DNA of 47,655 nt from Cyanobacteria bacterium UBA2566 (lineage in GTDB: Bacteria; Cyanobacteriota; Cyanobacteriia; Cyanobacteriales; Desertifilaceae). This document shows, piece by piece, positions 26,698 to 36,104 of the stretch (positions are counted from its first letter, which is position 1; the number at the start of each line of letters is the position of its first letter). Below the pieces are notes generated by a model that searched no databases, was not told the DNA's origin, and saw only the letters and a list, made by a program, of their open reading frames with translations. The DNA lies in the NCBI GenBank assembly GCA_002340255.1, contig DDLS01000121.1:1-47655 (forward strand), read 5' to 3'. The position numbers were made by a program, and so were the translations under genes.

Positions 26698-26838
26698 ACA
26701 GCTTCCAGAAGTCAGTGGTGGTAAGGTGGGCAATGTCTACCTTACTCCCAACTCCCCACTCCCGACTTCCCATTCCCAACGCAAAGGGCTAAAAAGCTGA
26801 TAGGCTGATAGCGGAGAGCGGATAGCTGATGGCAAATT

Positions 26839-29148
26839 ATGAAGCGGCGGGAATTTCTACAGCAGGCAGGTTTAGCCTTAGCGACGTTAGGCATAAGTGA
26901 AGCGAGTTTATGGCAGTGGAGCGATCGCGCTTTAGCGGCGATCGCCAAACCCACCTCTCGGAAGTTAGCCCTTTTGGTGGGCATTAATCAATATCCTCTG
27001 AAAGAGAGCCTCAAACTCCAAGGATGCCTAACCGATGTGGAACTGCAACGGGAACTGTTGGTCGATCGCTTAGGATTTAGTTCCCGCGATATCTTAACCC
27101 TCACCAATGAGCAAGCTACCCGCGAACAGATTGAATCGGCTTTTCTCAATCATCTGATTTCCCAAGTGCGACCCGATGATGTAGTAGTCTTCCACTTTAG
27201 CGGCTATGGTCGCTCTGTTCAAACCGGAGAGACTCCAGCAGAACTACAAAGTAGCTTAGTCCCCATTGATGGTAATGTCCCACAAGCCTCTGGGAGGCAA
27301 ATCAACGATCTTCTAGAATCGACTCTACAACTGTTGCTCAAATCCCTAAAAACCACTCAAGTGGTGACCATTCTCGATACCAGTTATGGAACCCTGGAGC
27401 GCCAACAGGTGGGAGTGTTACGAGGGCGCTCTTATCCCCATTTAAAAGAAAGTTGGGAAACTCGCAGTATGGAACTGACTCCAGAAGTACAAGCACTGCA
27501 AGACCAACTGCGGGACGATCTCAAAGCCGATGCCGAGCAACTGCGGGTACAACGTCGGTTTGGACAACTGCCGGGTGTGGTGATTTCTGCGGCGATGCCG
27601 ATTCAGCGACCCATTGAACAAGCCCCCAGTCAAGGATTGGGGGAACAAGCATTTGAGAGTCAATGGAATGGTTTTAGTGCAGGGTTGTTAACCTATCAGT
27701 TAACGCAACATCTGTGGTTAGCTGCCCCTGAAACTCGTTTATCGGTGAGTTTAGCAACTGTCTCGAATCAGGTGCAAAAATTGGCGGGCGATCGCGAACA
27801 ACCCCATTTAAGTGGTGAAAAAAGTCAGGACGCGACTCAAACCCTTACCCAGTGGAAAGCGGCAGATCTCCAAGGAGCCGAAGGGAGGGTGGCAGAGATT
27901 GGTGAAGATGGTAAAAGCTTGACTCTGTGGCTCGGTGGACTGCCTCCAGAAGTCCTCAATAACTATCAGCCCTCTTCCCTATTTACTCTCACCCCAACGC
28001 CAGAGTCCCTTCCAGGGTCAACCCCCCTAATTCAACTGCGCTCGATTGAAGGCTTAAAGGCAAAAGCCGTAATGGTTCCTGGCAATAACGTTGACCTAGA
28101 TATAGAAGAAGGAGACCTGATTCAAGAATCGGTGCGTTATCTCTCCCGTTCCCTAAACTTAGTCGTGGGGATCTGCCAAGACTTAGAACGTATAGAACGG
28201 GTTGATGCCACCAGTGCCTTCTCAGGTATTCCCAATGTGTCTACGGTGGTTTTAGGAGAATTAACCCAAGCGGTTAATTGTGTGTTTAGTAAGGGGATTA
28301 ATTCCAATCTCTCCCAGGGCATTAATTCCCACAACAGCTATGGCTTATTTTCCCCTGGATTAGACTTAATTCCCCATACCATGGGAGAAACTGATGAAGC
28401 GGTCAAAACAGCAATTCGGCGGTTAATGCCCACCTTGGATGCCCTCTGGGCGATGAAACTGTTACAGTTAACGGTTAATCCTGGATCGTCTCGTTTGGCA
28501 GTGCGAGCCACTTTGGAGAAGTTTACCCCCGAACGAGAAATTATCGCTAGACAGGAACCGGTGCGATCGCCCATTCCCCGGACTTCAGCCGCTAAAATCC
28601 CCTCCTTACTTAATCTAGAGATCGGCAGTCGCATCGGTTACCGTCTCCATAACCAGGAAGATCGCCCCTTATACGTGATGTTGTTCGGCTTGGATCGTTC
28701 TGGAGCATTAGAGCTATTTCAACCCTCTAAAGTCTCCTTATCCCTCAAAAGCGCCAGCCCAAGTTCTGGAAGCCAGACAGAGCTAAATGTTACCGTAGAG
28801 AATCAACAGTTAGTCATTCCTCCAGGAGCCAGTATTTTTCTGCCAGAGGCGATCGCCCCGGTTGAATGGACAGTATGCTGTGGGGATGGATTAGCCCACA
28901 CGCAAATACTCTTTAGTGTGGCTCCCTTTACGCAAACGGCTAAAGTCTTGAAGTTAGCTGAATCTTCAACTGGATCAAAGGGCGTATCGGGTACGGTCAA
29001 AAATCCTGGAGCTACAGCTAAAGCGATTTTAGAAGATCTACACCAAGCCAGTCGGGCCGAACTTGCTCCAGAATGGATTAAACCCGATAGTTATGCGTTT
29101 TCGGTTAAGGCTTGGTGTTCATTAAGCTTTATTTACCGTGTCGTTTAG
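26839..29148 (+). CDS. Caspase-family (orthocaspase-like) protein lacking catalytic His and Cys
   Basis: A 769-residue exported protein. The N terminus KRREFLQQAG followed by a hydrophobic stretch looks like a twin-arginine-type signal. A caspase (C14) p20 fold follows, with ALLVGINQYP, a GCLTDVE strand and VVVFHFSGYG. Where active enzymes read SGHG the sequence has SGYG (Y123). Where they read DTCYSG it has DTSYGT (S182). Both catalytic residues are therefore replaced, making this a pseudo-protease of the Y/S kind known among cyanobacterial orthocaspases. The C-terminal part (about 600-700), with GYRLHNQEDRPLYVMLFGLD, resembles DUF4384. A scaffolding or regulatory role is my inference. A TPR gene follows by 81 bp. 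Confidence 0.82.
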   Translation: MKRREFLQQAGLALATLGISEASLWQWSDRALAAIAKPTSRKLALLVGINQYPLKESLKLQGCLTDVELQRELLVDRLGFSSRDILTLTNEQATREQIESAFLNHLISQVRPDDVVVFHFSGYGRSVQTGETPAELQSSLVPIDGNVPQASGRQINDLLESTLQLLLKSLKTTQVVTILDTSYGTLERQQVGVLRGRSYPHLKESWETRSMELTPEVQALQDQLRDDLKADAEQLRVQRRFGQLPGVVISAAMPIQRPIEQAPSQGLGEQAFESQWNGFSAGLLTYQLTQHLWLAAPETRLSVSLATVSNQVQKLAGDREQPHLSGEKSQDATQTLTQWKAADLQGAEGRVAEIGEDGKSLTLWLGGLPPEVLNNYQPSSLFTLTPTPESLPGSTPLIQLRSIEGLKAKAVMVPGNNVDLDIEEGDLIQESVRYLSRSLNLVVGICQDLERIERVDATSAFSGIPNVSTVVLGELTQAVNCVFSKGINSNLSQGINSHNSYGLFSPGLDLIPHTMGETDEAVKTAIRRLMPTLDALWAMKLLQLTVNPGSSRLAVRATLEKFTPEREIIARQEPVRSPIPRTSAAKIPSLLNLEIGSRIGYRLHNQEDRPLYVMLFGLDRSGALELFQPSKVSLSLKSASPSSGSQTELNVTVENQQLVIPPGASIFLPEAIAPVEWTVCCGDGLAHTQILFSVAPFTQTAKVLKLAESSTGSKGVSGTVKNPGATAKAILEDLHQASRAELAPEWIKPDSYAFSVKAWCSLSFIYRVV

Positions 29149-29229
29149 AAGTGAATTAGAATACACTCGTCAATTTAACGAAAAATGGGATAATTTGGAG
29201 AAATCTGGCAGGTTTTACTGGGCACTCAA

Positions 29230-30912
29230 ATGAACAATCAGATGGCATTCATCCTCTCTACTCTCATATGGTCTACGGGAGGACTGGCAAATTTGGCAGT
29301 GGTTGAACCTTCAACCGCTCAAGGGTTACAGGAAGAACAGCTTATTGCACAGGGGGGAAGATTAGATTCTGACATGCGGGATGCGATCGCCAATGAAGTA
29401 GAGGCGACGTTTTTTAGTACGATGATCTCCATGAATGCCTTGTTTGTGGCGTTTTTGGCGCTGTTTTTTGCCCTAGTGACCATTGGCTTTTGGCTCCAAC
29501 TGCAACGGTTAAAGCAGCAAACGGAGTTTCATAAACAAGAGTTGGCCAGCTTTGAACAGGATGCGGTATCCTCGATTAAACAGACCATTGGTTCTGCCGA
29601 AACCGTGTTAGAGGCGATCGCTGAAAAGGAATTATTAGCTGAACAACAAATCAGTCACGCTAAGTCAGAAGCCGTATCGGAACTTAGGGAAATTGCGGCT
29701 GAGACCGAAAAAGCAAAAGATGAAATTTATCAAAAATTAGCAGAAGTTTTACCTCGGTTAACAGAAGCAGCCAATGCCGTGCAAAATGGGCATGGGGTAA
29801 TCAATGGAATCAATGGTGCAAATGGGGCAAATGGTACAAATGGAGCAAATCCTGCCCAACCCCCTCCCCCTCCATCCTATTCTAAAGCAGCCAATGAGTA
29901 TCTGAGGCAAGGAGATACCCAATTTTTGCAAGGTCGGTATCATGAGGCGATTACCCTTTACGATCAGGCGATCGCTCATCAAACCCATTTCCCTGAAGCC
30001 TGGAATAATCGTGGTGGTGCATTAGCCAAACTCGGCCGCCATTCAGAAGCGATCGCCTCCTACGATCGGGCGTTAAAATTACGGGAGAATTTTCCTGAAG
30101 CCTGGAATAATCGTGGTGGAACTTTGGCCAAATTACAACAATATGAAGAATCTTTAGAGTCCTATAATAAAGCCGTTGCGTATAAACAATCTGACCCCTT
30201 AATTTGGATGAATTTAGCCAATGTCTTGGTAAAACTTCAGCGCTATGAAGAAGCTGTTTCTGCCTATGATAAAGCGATTCAATATCGTGCCGACGATCCC
30301 TTACTTTGGCAACAACGCGGTAATTCTTTAGCCCAAATTCGGCGCTATGAACCCGCTTTAGATTCCTATAACCAGGTGCTGAGTTTGCAAGCCAATAATC
30401 CCGAAATTTGGTATGCAAAAGGCTATGTGCTGTATGAATTACACCGATATGAAGAAGCCCTGGAAGCCTACGATCGAGCGATCGAATTAGAAGAGAATAA
30501 AGCCGATTATTGGAATAATCGGGGCAATGCTTTAGAAAAATTAGATCGCTTTGATGAGGCAATTGCTTCCTATGAACAAGCCCTTCGCATACAACCTGAT
30601 AAATATGAAGCCTGGGATAACCGGGGATATACTCTCAGTAAACTGAAACGCTATAAAGAAGCCCTATCCAGTCTTGATGAAGCCTTAAAATGTAAACCCG
30701 ATCATGCCAATGCTCATTACAATAAAGCCTATTGTTATGCCTTAATGGGCGATCAAAAATCTTCCCTAATTAGTCTCCATCGCGCCATTAAAATTAATCC
30801 CATGTATCGGGAAGTGGCTCAAAATGATGCTGACTTAGAATCGGTTCGCAACCATCAGGTCTTTAAGCGAATCATGGCAGGAGAATTAAAAGTTGCTGGT
30901 TCTGCCTCTTAG
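29230..30912 (+). CDS. Membrane-anchored TPR protein with NG-repeat and polyproline linker
   Basis: A 560-residue protein. A possible signal peptide covers about 1-33. A transmembrane segment lies at about 58-82 (ALFVAFLALFFALVTIGFW). A coiled coil at about 85-185 is followed by a linker made of repeated N-G-A/I/T units and PPPPPP (about 190-215). Nine tetratricopeptide repeats follow from about 220 to 520, several beginning AWNNRG, with a degenerate tenth. TPR arrays bind partner proteins; the partner is unknown. The upstream orthocaspase-like gene on the same strand may be functionally linked. Confidence 0.85.
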   Translation: MNNQMAFILSTLIWSTGGLANLAVVEPSTAQGLQEEQLIAQGGRLDSDMRDAIANEVEATFFSTMISMNALFVAFLALFFALVTIGFWLQLQRLKQQTEFHKQELASFEQDAVSSIKQTIGSAETVLEAIAEKELLAEQQISHAKSEAVSELREIAAETEKAKDEIYQKLAEVLPRLTEAANAVQNGHGVINGINGANGANGTNGANPAQPPPPPSYSKAANEYLRQGDTQFLQGRYHEAITLYDQAIAHQTHFPEAWNNRGGALAKLGRHSEAIASYDRALKLRENFPEAWNNRGGTLAKLQQYEESLESYNKAVAYKQSDPLIWMNLANVLVKLQRYEEAVSAYDKAIQYRADDPLLWQQRGNSLAQIRRYEPALDSYNQVLSLQANNPEIWYAKGYVLYELHRYEEALEAYDRAIELEENKADYWNNRGNALEKLDRFDEAIASYEQALRIQPDKYEAWDNRGYTLSKLKRYKEALSSLDEALKCKPDHANAHYNKAYCYALMGDQKSSLISLHRAIKINPMYREVAQNDADLESVRNHQVFKRIMAGELKVAGSAS

Positions 30913-30965
30913 GGGAACATGGGGAACACGGAGATAACCTCCTATTATCTATTCCCTATTCCCCA

Positions 30966-31670
30966 TTACGGCATCTCCTTGAAAATATGGCGTAAATCCC
31001 ATTGATCTTCACAGCCATATCCTTTTTCTATCCACTCTTGTAAATTAGAGTCCACGAGGCGATAAAACTGCCGGCAACTGGGTTGATAAAATTGGCTAAT
31101 TCCTGCCCAAATGAGGCTACGAATCACATCTAATCCAGTTTTTAAACTCGATTCTGTATTGCCAGGAATGCCTTGTTCTTTGACCGTATATGTTTCCATC
31201 CAGATGCCATGACTACCAAGGATAATTGTTCCTAACCATTGGGCGCGGGGGAGATGCCGAGCAGAGGTGATCGTTTGCACGTGGTGAACTCCCCATTGTT
31301 TCAGAATGGGTAACGTATAGTAAAAGTTTTCAAAGGTGGAATGGGCGCAACGTTCTAACCACACTTGATTTTGGGGAGCAGTATTAACTTCAAATAGGCG
31401 AATAATGCACGGATCGTCAGCTCCTTGGGAGATTAAAATAGGAATGTTAGGATCATCTTTGGCGACTTGCGTCATATGGACTTCTCGGCGAATACTTCCC
31501 CCTAGCATTAAATAGGCATCAAGGGGAGATTGGGAAGCAGCAGAGAGTTTTTGTGAAGTGGCGATCGCCCACCCACTGCCAATCACTATAATCAGACTAA
31601 GTCCTACCAAAGTGCCAAACAGCAACCAACGAGGCAGCACCCAAGAGCCGAGTCGCGCCCAAATCTTCAT
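30966..31670 (-). CDS. YdcF/SanA-like (DUF218) membrane protein
   Basis: A 234-residue protein of the ElyC/SanA/YdcF family, a group linked to envelope integrity with no firmly established reaction. One transmembrane segment lies at about 15-37. The domain core begins DAYLMLGGSIRRE, followed by PILISQGADDP and the C-terminal TSARHLPRAQWLG, which fit DUF218. The start is chosen at the second of two ATG codons (31670), 5 bases after GGGAGG; a GTG at 31676 overlaps that signal. The gene is divergent from the Ctp protease gene. The 284 bp between their frames hold an 8-bp inverted repeat CGATTAAT/ATTAATCG (31857-31864, 31889-31896). Confidence 0.8.
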   Translation of the reverse strand: MKIWARLGSWVLPRWLLFGTLVGLSLIIVIGSGWAIATSQKLSAASQSPLDAYLMLGGSIRREVHMTQVAKDDPNIPILISQGADDPCIIRLFEVNTAPQNQVWLERCAHSTFENFYYTLPILKQWGVHHVQTITSARHLPRAQWLGTIILGSHGIWMETYTVKEQGIPGNTESSLKTGLDVIRSLIWAGISQFYQPSCRQFYRLVDSNLQEWIEKGYGCEDQWDLRHIFKEMP

Positions 31671-31960
31671 CATCACCTCCCAACGAACCGACCATCCATG
31701 CGATTCTGAGTATAGGCGATTGCCATTTTGCTGAGTCGATGTAAAGTTATGTTATGTTCACTGGTCGAACCATGGGAAAAGTGGCTCACAATAGGGAAAG
31801 TGAGATTTTCCCCTTGAAGTAGACTCAAAGGGCTTCCTTGAGCATTTTGCCTTCTTCGATTAATTCAGTATTGCGGCTCATCGACTAAATTAATCGATAA
31901 AATGAAGATGAAGACCAAATAGGACGGCTCACTCTCTAACCTCCATCGCGAATAATCCCA

Positions 31961-33265
31961 ATGAATTGGTATAAAAACTGCTTAAAACCGCTTCAAATTG
32001 CCTTGCTCAGTGGCACCTTAACTACCACAGCAAGCTTAGGTTTACTGGGTACAGCCTGGTGTCAATCCGTAAGTGCAGCCCTACAGGATAGTCCCAAATC
32101 CATTGTGGATGAAACCTGGCAAATTGTGAACCGCGAGTATGTTGACCCCAATTTTAATCAAGTCGATTGGTTAAATGTGCGACAGGATCTCCTGGATCGC
32201 CAATATACCAGTCCGGATCAAGCCTATAGAGCTATTCGAGCCGCTCTCAAACAGCTTAACGATCCCTATACCCGTTTTCTTGACCCGAAGCAGTTTCAAC
32301 GACTGACCGAGCAAACCTCTGGGGAATTATCAGGGGTGGGTATTTCCTTAGAAATCCATCCCCAAACTCGCCGATTAACCGTGGTTAAACCCTATGAAAA
32401 TTCTCCTGCCTTAAAAGCGGGGATTCTGGCTGGAGATATCATTTTAGCGATTGATGGTCAGTCTACGGAAGGCATGTCTCTACAAACGGTTAGCCAACTG
32501 ATTCGGGGGGATGTGGGCAGTCAAGTTAAACTGAAACTAACCCGACCCGGATGGGGGGCTTTTGAATTAGAATTAGTCCGAGCTACGGTGGAAGTTCCTG
32601 CGGTTAATTATGAAGTGAAACAAGAGGGTTCCCTGCGAGTCGGCTATATTCGCTTAGATGAATTTAGCTCCCATGCAGCAGAACAAATGGAGCGCTCGAT
32701 TAAGGATTTAGAACATCAAAACGTTGATGGGTTTGTGTTGGATTTGCGCGGTAACCCAGGGGGATTATTAGAATCAAGTATTGAAATTGCCCGTATGTGG
32801 CTTGACAATGGGGCAATTGTCAGTACCATTGACCGCGATGGTAATTGGGAGTCTGTGCGAGCTAACCGTACTGCCTTAACGAAAAGACCTTTAGCGGTTT
32901 TAGTCGATCAAAAATCGGCTAGTTCTAGTGAAATTCTCACTGGCGCTCTGCAAGATAATCATCGCGCTCAAATTGTGGGAATGAAAACCTTTGGTAAAGC
33001 TTTAGTGCAGGCAGTTCATTCCCTCTCCGATGGCTCTGGATTAGCGGTGACCGTTGCCCATTATTACACGCCGAAGGGAACCGATATCAGTAAAACGGGG
33101 ATTACGCCAGATGTGACGATAGAGTTGAGTCAACAAGAGCAACGGCGCTTAGTACGAAATGCCCGTTTACGTGCAACGTCTTCCGATCGCCATTATACCC
33201 AGGCGATCGCCTCTTTAGTCGCTCAATTGTCTCCGAAACCGTTAGCGACAACATTTGAAGAGTGA
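31961..33265 (+). CDS. Carboxyl-terminal processing protease (S41 family)
   Basis: A 434-residue exported serine protease that trims C termini. The signal peptide is about residues 1-39 (ending near SVSA). A PDZ domain covers about 110-200, with LSGVGISLEI and GDIILAIDG. The S41 catalytic domain follows, with DLRGNPGG. By spacing to E. coli Tsp, the Ser-Lys dyad is S321 in KSASSSEI and K346 in KTFGKA. Cyanobacteria carry CtpA, which matures photosystem II D1, plus CtpB and CtpC; I cannot say which this is. ATG start with no strong Shine-Dalgarno. Confidence 0.92.
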   Translation: MNWYKNCLKPLQIALLSGTLTTTASLGLLGTAWCQSVSAALQDSPKSIVDETWQIVNREYVDPNFNQVDWLNVRQDLLDRQYTSPDQAYRAIRAALKQLNDPYTRFLDPKQFQRLTEQTSGELSGVGISLEIHPQTRRLTVVKPYENSPALKAGILAGDIILAIDGQSTEGMSLQTVSQLIRGDVGSQVKLKLTRPGWGAFELELVRATVEVPAVNYEVKQEGSLRVGYIRLDEFSSHAAEQMERSIKDLEHQNVDGFVLDLRGNPGGLLESSIEIARMWLDNGAIVSTIDRDGNWESVRANRTALTKRPLAVLVDQKSASSSEILTGALQDNHRAQIVGMKTFGKALVQAVHSLSDGSGLAVTVAHYYTPKGTDISKTGITPDVTIELSQQEQRRLVRNARLRATSSDRHYTQAIASLVAQLSPKPLATTFEE

Positions 33266-33279
33266 TATAGTACTTCCCC

Positions 33280-33384
33280 CTAGCCAATAGGCAACAGGCA
33301 CTCTAGCAATAGCTCCCATTGCTTAGGTTCTAAGCCTTCAAGCTGTACTTCATAGAAGAGAGAATCGCCATAATGGGTAATAGA
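33280..33384 (-). pseudogene. Short coding-like remnant
   Basis: A 34-codon minus-strand frame reads ITHYGDSLFYEVQLEG, then LEPKQWELLLECLLPIG before a stop at 33280-33282. A TAA at 33385-33387 precedes it and no start codon is present. The composition looks protein-like, but I do not recognise a family. Confidence 0.3.
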
Positions 33385-33477
33385 TTAACTGTTTTTCCCT
33401 ACTTTGGGGATAAGATGGCGATCGATACCGGTGGTGGCGGTTATGCTGGAAGAAATCTCTCAAAATAGGACAAATTT

Positions 33478-34047
33478 ATGAAAGTTTCTACAGCATTTAT
33501 TTCCGTACCGGACTATCTGGAAGCAGAAAAAATAAGTCCCATTCGCCATGAATATCTGGGCGGTCAAATCTTCGCCATGTCTGGGGGTAGCGAAGCACAT
33601 AATCGGATTGCTATCAATATTGTCAGTCTCTTAAACATTCGCTTGCGGGGGAGTGGTTGTAAAACGTTCATGTCAGATATGAAAGTCAATATACCTATCG
33701 CTCGCGATACGGCAGACATTTTTTATTATCCCGATGTCATGGTGACTTGCGACCCCCAAGATACGGCAAAATATCATAAAACTCGTCCTTGTTTAATTGT
33801 GGAAGTACTTTCTCCTTCCACTGAAAGTTTAGATCGGCGAGAAAAATGGATAAATTATCAAAGTTTGCCCAGTTTACAGGAATATGTGCTCGTGTCGCAA
33901 ACGGAAATGAAGGTGGAAATGTATCGACGGAATACAGCGGGAAATTGGTCTCTGGAAATTTTAGAGGAAGGCGATCGTTTAGAGTTAAAATCAGTAGGTT
34001 TAACCTTCACAATGACAGATATTTATGATGAGGTTTTGATGGAATAA
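33478..34047 (+). CDS. Uma2 family (DUF820) putative endonuclease
   Basis: A 189-residue protein of the Uma2 family, which has a PD-(D/E)XK nuclease fold and is greatly expanded in cyanobacteria. Visible motifs are YLEAEKISPIRHEYLGGQIF, the acidic YYPDVMV, LIVEVLSPST (E of the catalytic core) and the C-terminal EYVLVSQ. The core residues appear intact. The biological role of the family is unsettled. ATG start with a weak upstream signal. The flanking regions hold short remnants, in keeping with the mobile behaviour of this family. Confidence 0.88.
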   Translation: MKVSTAFISVPDYLEAEKISPIRHEYLGGQIFAMSGGSEAHNRIAINIVSLLNIRLRGSGCKTFMSDMKVNIPIARDTADIFYYPDVMVTCDPQDTAKYHKTRPCLIVEVLSPSTESLDRREKWINYQSLPSLQEYVLVSQTEMKVEMYRRNTAGNWSLEILEEGDRLELKSVGLTFTMTDIYDEVLME

Positions 34048-34191
34048 TGAATGATTTCTACTATTTCTAAATGTTGTAGATCATTATACAAGTTTCTTGA
34101 TAAATATCTTCTATCGAACTCGTCGATTTTTAGCCAAGTATGCAGCGCTATATAGTATACTCTTTATCCTCTTTATCACCCCTTGAGTCTG

Positions 34192-34689
34192 ATGACCCAA
34201 CCTCTCAAATTGCAAACCCTTCCAGCTCCCTGGATCTCCCCAGAAAACTTCGCCCCCTACGGTCAAGCGATCTGGGCTACTGATGACGACAAACCCTATG
34301 ATTTCCAGGATGCCCAACTGATCCTCGATCGCGGAGAGCCTCGATTTTACATCATGCGCTTGCACCAAAACGGGCGACAATTTTCCGCCATTACCCGTCA
34401 TCAAAACTGCACCCAATGCCTAGGATCGCTTGAAGGTAAAGATTGGTTTTTAGGCGTTGCACCACCGAGTGAAAACCCGCAACCTGACCTCAATGAGATC
34501 CGAGCCTTTCATATTCCTGGTAACTGCTTCGTGAAACTCCACCTGGGAACCTGGCACGCAGGGCCTTATATTGACCACGATCGGGTCGATTTTTATAACC
34601 TGGAATTAAGTGATACAAATAGTACCGATCATCACACCTGTAATCTGCGCTCAAGTTATGGTGTAACGTTTGACATCATAGATCTTTAG
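34192..34689 (+). CDS. Ureidoglycolate lyase-like (AllA family) protein
   Basis: A 165-residue cupin-type protein. The pattern of FAPYGQAI near the start, ITRHQNCTQCLGSLEG in the middle and FVKLHLGTWHAGPY fits the AllA/ureidoglycolate lyase family. AllA releases urea from ureidoglycolate in purine breakdown. No other allantoin-pathway gene is nearby, so the actual substrate in this organism is uncertain. The frame opens at a TTG at 34183; I use the ATG at 34192. It ends in a D-I-I-D-L tail. Confidence 0.75.
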   Translation: MTQPLKLQTLPAPWISPENFAPYGQAIWATDDDKPYDFQDAQLILDRGEPRFYIMRLHQNGRQFSAITRHQNCTQCLGSLEGKDWFLGVAPPSENPQPDLNEIRAFHIPGNCFVKLHLGTWHAGPYIDHDRVDFYNLELSDTNSTDHHTCNLRSSYGVTFDIIDL

Positions 34690-34790
34690 GGCGCGATCGC
34701 CTGGAATCTTGGGGCACAACTTTGAGCCATAAGCTGATGATTTCATATTATTATACGTTTTTGAACAAACATCGTTATCTGGACTTCAAT

Positions 34791-35513
34791 ATGTTGAAAT
34801 TTCAACACAATATCCAACACATTTGGTGGGATTTTGGGGAAACTCTTTATAAAACATTGCCTACTTTTTATGAAAAGAAAACAAAACGATTTATAGAACT
34901 TTATGCTTCAATTATCGGGCAGACTGTAACTCCTCAGATAGAGCAGGAATGTCTACAAGCTTATGAAGAGCATGGCAGTCGCTGTATGGTTTTTATGAGC
35001 TTGGGCAAAGATAAAGATTTTTGGTTAAGAAATCGTAATATTTCTGTAAAAGACTACATCGTACCTGATGAATCCATTAAACAAACCTTTTACAAGTTGA
35101 CTCAACGGTTTCCACCCCACTCCCTATTTAGTGGAAAGAAACGCAATGATACGAAAGAAATGCTAAAATATATAGGCATTGATATAAATATTTTTGCACA
35201 TATTATCACTAACGATGAGTTACATTATCCTAAACCTAATAGCGAAGGTTTTAACAAAATTCTTCAGCTATCAAATATATCTGCTCAAGAGATTTTATAT
35301 ATTGGAGATAGAATAAAAGCAGATTTGATGCCCGCAAAAAAAGCTGGTATGAGAACCGCATTGATGAGTCTGAATAAAAAAAATGAACCAAATGAGGAAG
35401 AGATAAATTATGTTGACTATATTATAAAGCACCCTGCTGAAATACTGGATGCGACTATAGCTGTAGCGACCCGCAAACATCGAGACTCTGACCCACAAAC
35501 AGAGGGATTTTGA
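34791..35513 (+). CDS. HAD-superfamily hydrolase-like protein
   Basis: About 240 residues. HAD motif I reads WWDFGETLY, motif III lies around HYPKPNSEGF and motif IV reads YIGDRIKADLMPAKKAGM. A helical cap region lies between motifs I and II. In motif I the second aspartate of DxD is a glycine (DFG), so ordinary phosphatase chemistry may be impaired, though D-x-G variants occur in the superfamily. The frame opens at a TTG at 34722 with an ATG at 34737. I prefer the ATG at 34791, since HAD motif I normally lies within the first 15 residues. The gene is visibly AT-rich compared with its neighbours, suggesting transfer. Confidence 0.72.
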   Translation: MLKFQHNIQHIWWDFGETLYKTLPTFYEKKTKRFIELYASIIGQTVTPQIEQECLQAYEEHGSRCMVFMSLGKDKDFWLRNRNISVKDYIVPDESIKQTFYKLTQRFPPHSLFSGKKRNDTKEMLKYIGIDINIFAHIITNDELHYPKPNSEGFNKILQLSNISAQEILYIGDRIKADLMPAKKAGMRTALMSLNKKNEPNEEEINYVDYIIKHPAEILDATIAVATRKHRDSDPQTEGF

Positions 35514-35613
35514 GACCCAATTTAGGATCGCCAGCTCCACTCAGGAAAATGCGCAGAGGTGATGGTTGAGCGAAGCGGTGGCAAGGGAGCAGAATATTCT
35601 TGATTTATAGCAA

Positions 35614-35973
35614 ATGGTCTTTTTTCGCTCCCTTACCATAAACCATCGCTGTAGCAAGCATTTTCCCTACAAGTTGGGTTGCCAACGTACAGTCAATCAA
35701 TTATTGTTTCGCCACTCCCAAGGTGGAATAGGGTTACCTGTTCACAACCCAATCTTTTTCTGTTTAGCGATTGATCGCCTCCCCGTCAGAAATTCCCATT
35801 TTATTTGGGCAGTTACCAGAGTAGCGCTTGTAGTGCCAGACGTATTGTCGACTTTAGTAGACTGCCAAGGCGCAACTAAGCTCATTCATTTATCTCTCAA
35901 TGAGATGGAACAGCAACAACTACATCATTCAGCACAAGTGCTACAGGAGATTATTAGTCAACTGGATTTGTAG
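35614..35973 (+). pseudogene. Probable remnant of a lactate/malate dehydrogenase-like gene
   Basis: A 119-codon frame. Its last 45 residues, with VDCQGATKLIHLSLNEMEQQ and HHSAQVLQEIISQL, look like the C-terminal strand and helix of the lactate/malate dehydrogenase family. The first 70 residues do not fit that fold and look random, and no NAD-binding part is visible upstream. I read it as a decayed 3' fragment. A genuine small protein cannot be excluded. The rest of the 35.5-36.1 kb gap shows no gene. Confidence 0.4.
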
Positions 35974-36060
35974 GGTTCAGGGACTTTAGGGGCGCTCTCT
36001 CCTAACTATTGCTCATAATGCGCCAAAGATTTTCCCACTCCCTGCTTCAAGAGGCACGAA

Positions 36061-36095
36061 ATGCTCGAAAATAAAGAGGCTGAAGATCCGAGCAT
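36061..36095 (+). promoter_or_regulatory. Inverted repeat just upstream of pgm
   Basis: ATGCTCG (36061-36067) pairs with CGAGCAT (36089-36095) around a 21-base loop, followed by CAGCTTTTT and the pgm ATG 9 bases after the stem. It may be an attenuator-like hairpin or an operator. Confidence 0.35.
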
Positions 36096-36104
36096 CAGCT
36101 TTTT

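Noticed and set aside
29800..29860. CRISPR-like or satellite repeat
   Set aside because: The short tandem repeat is in frame and encodes the N-G linker of the TPR protein; there are no spacers.
29951..30562. 203-codon minus-strand ORF inside the TPR gene
   Set aside because: Antisense frame created by the repeated TPR codons; the TPR protein is unambiguous.
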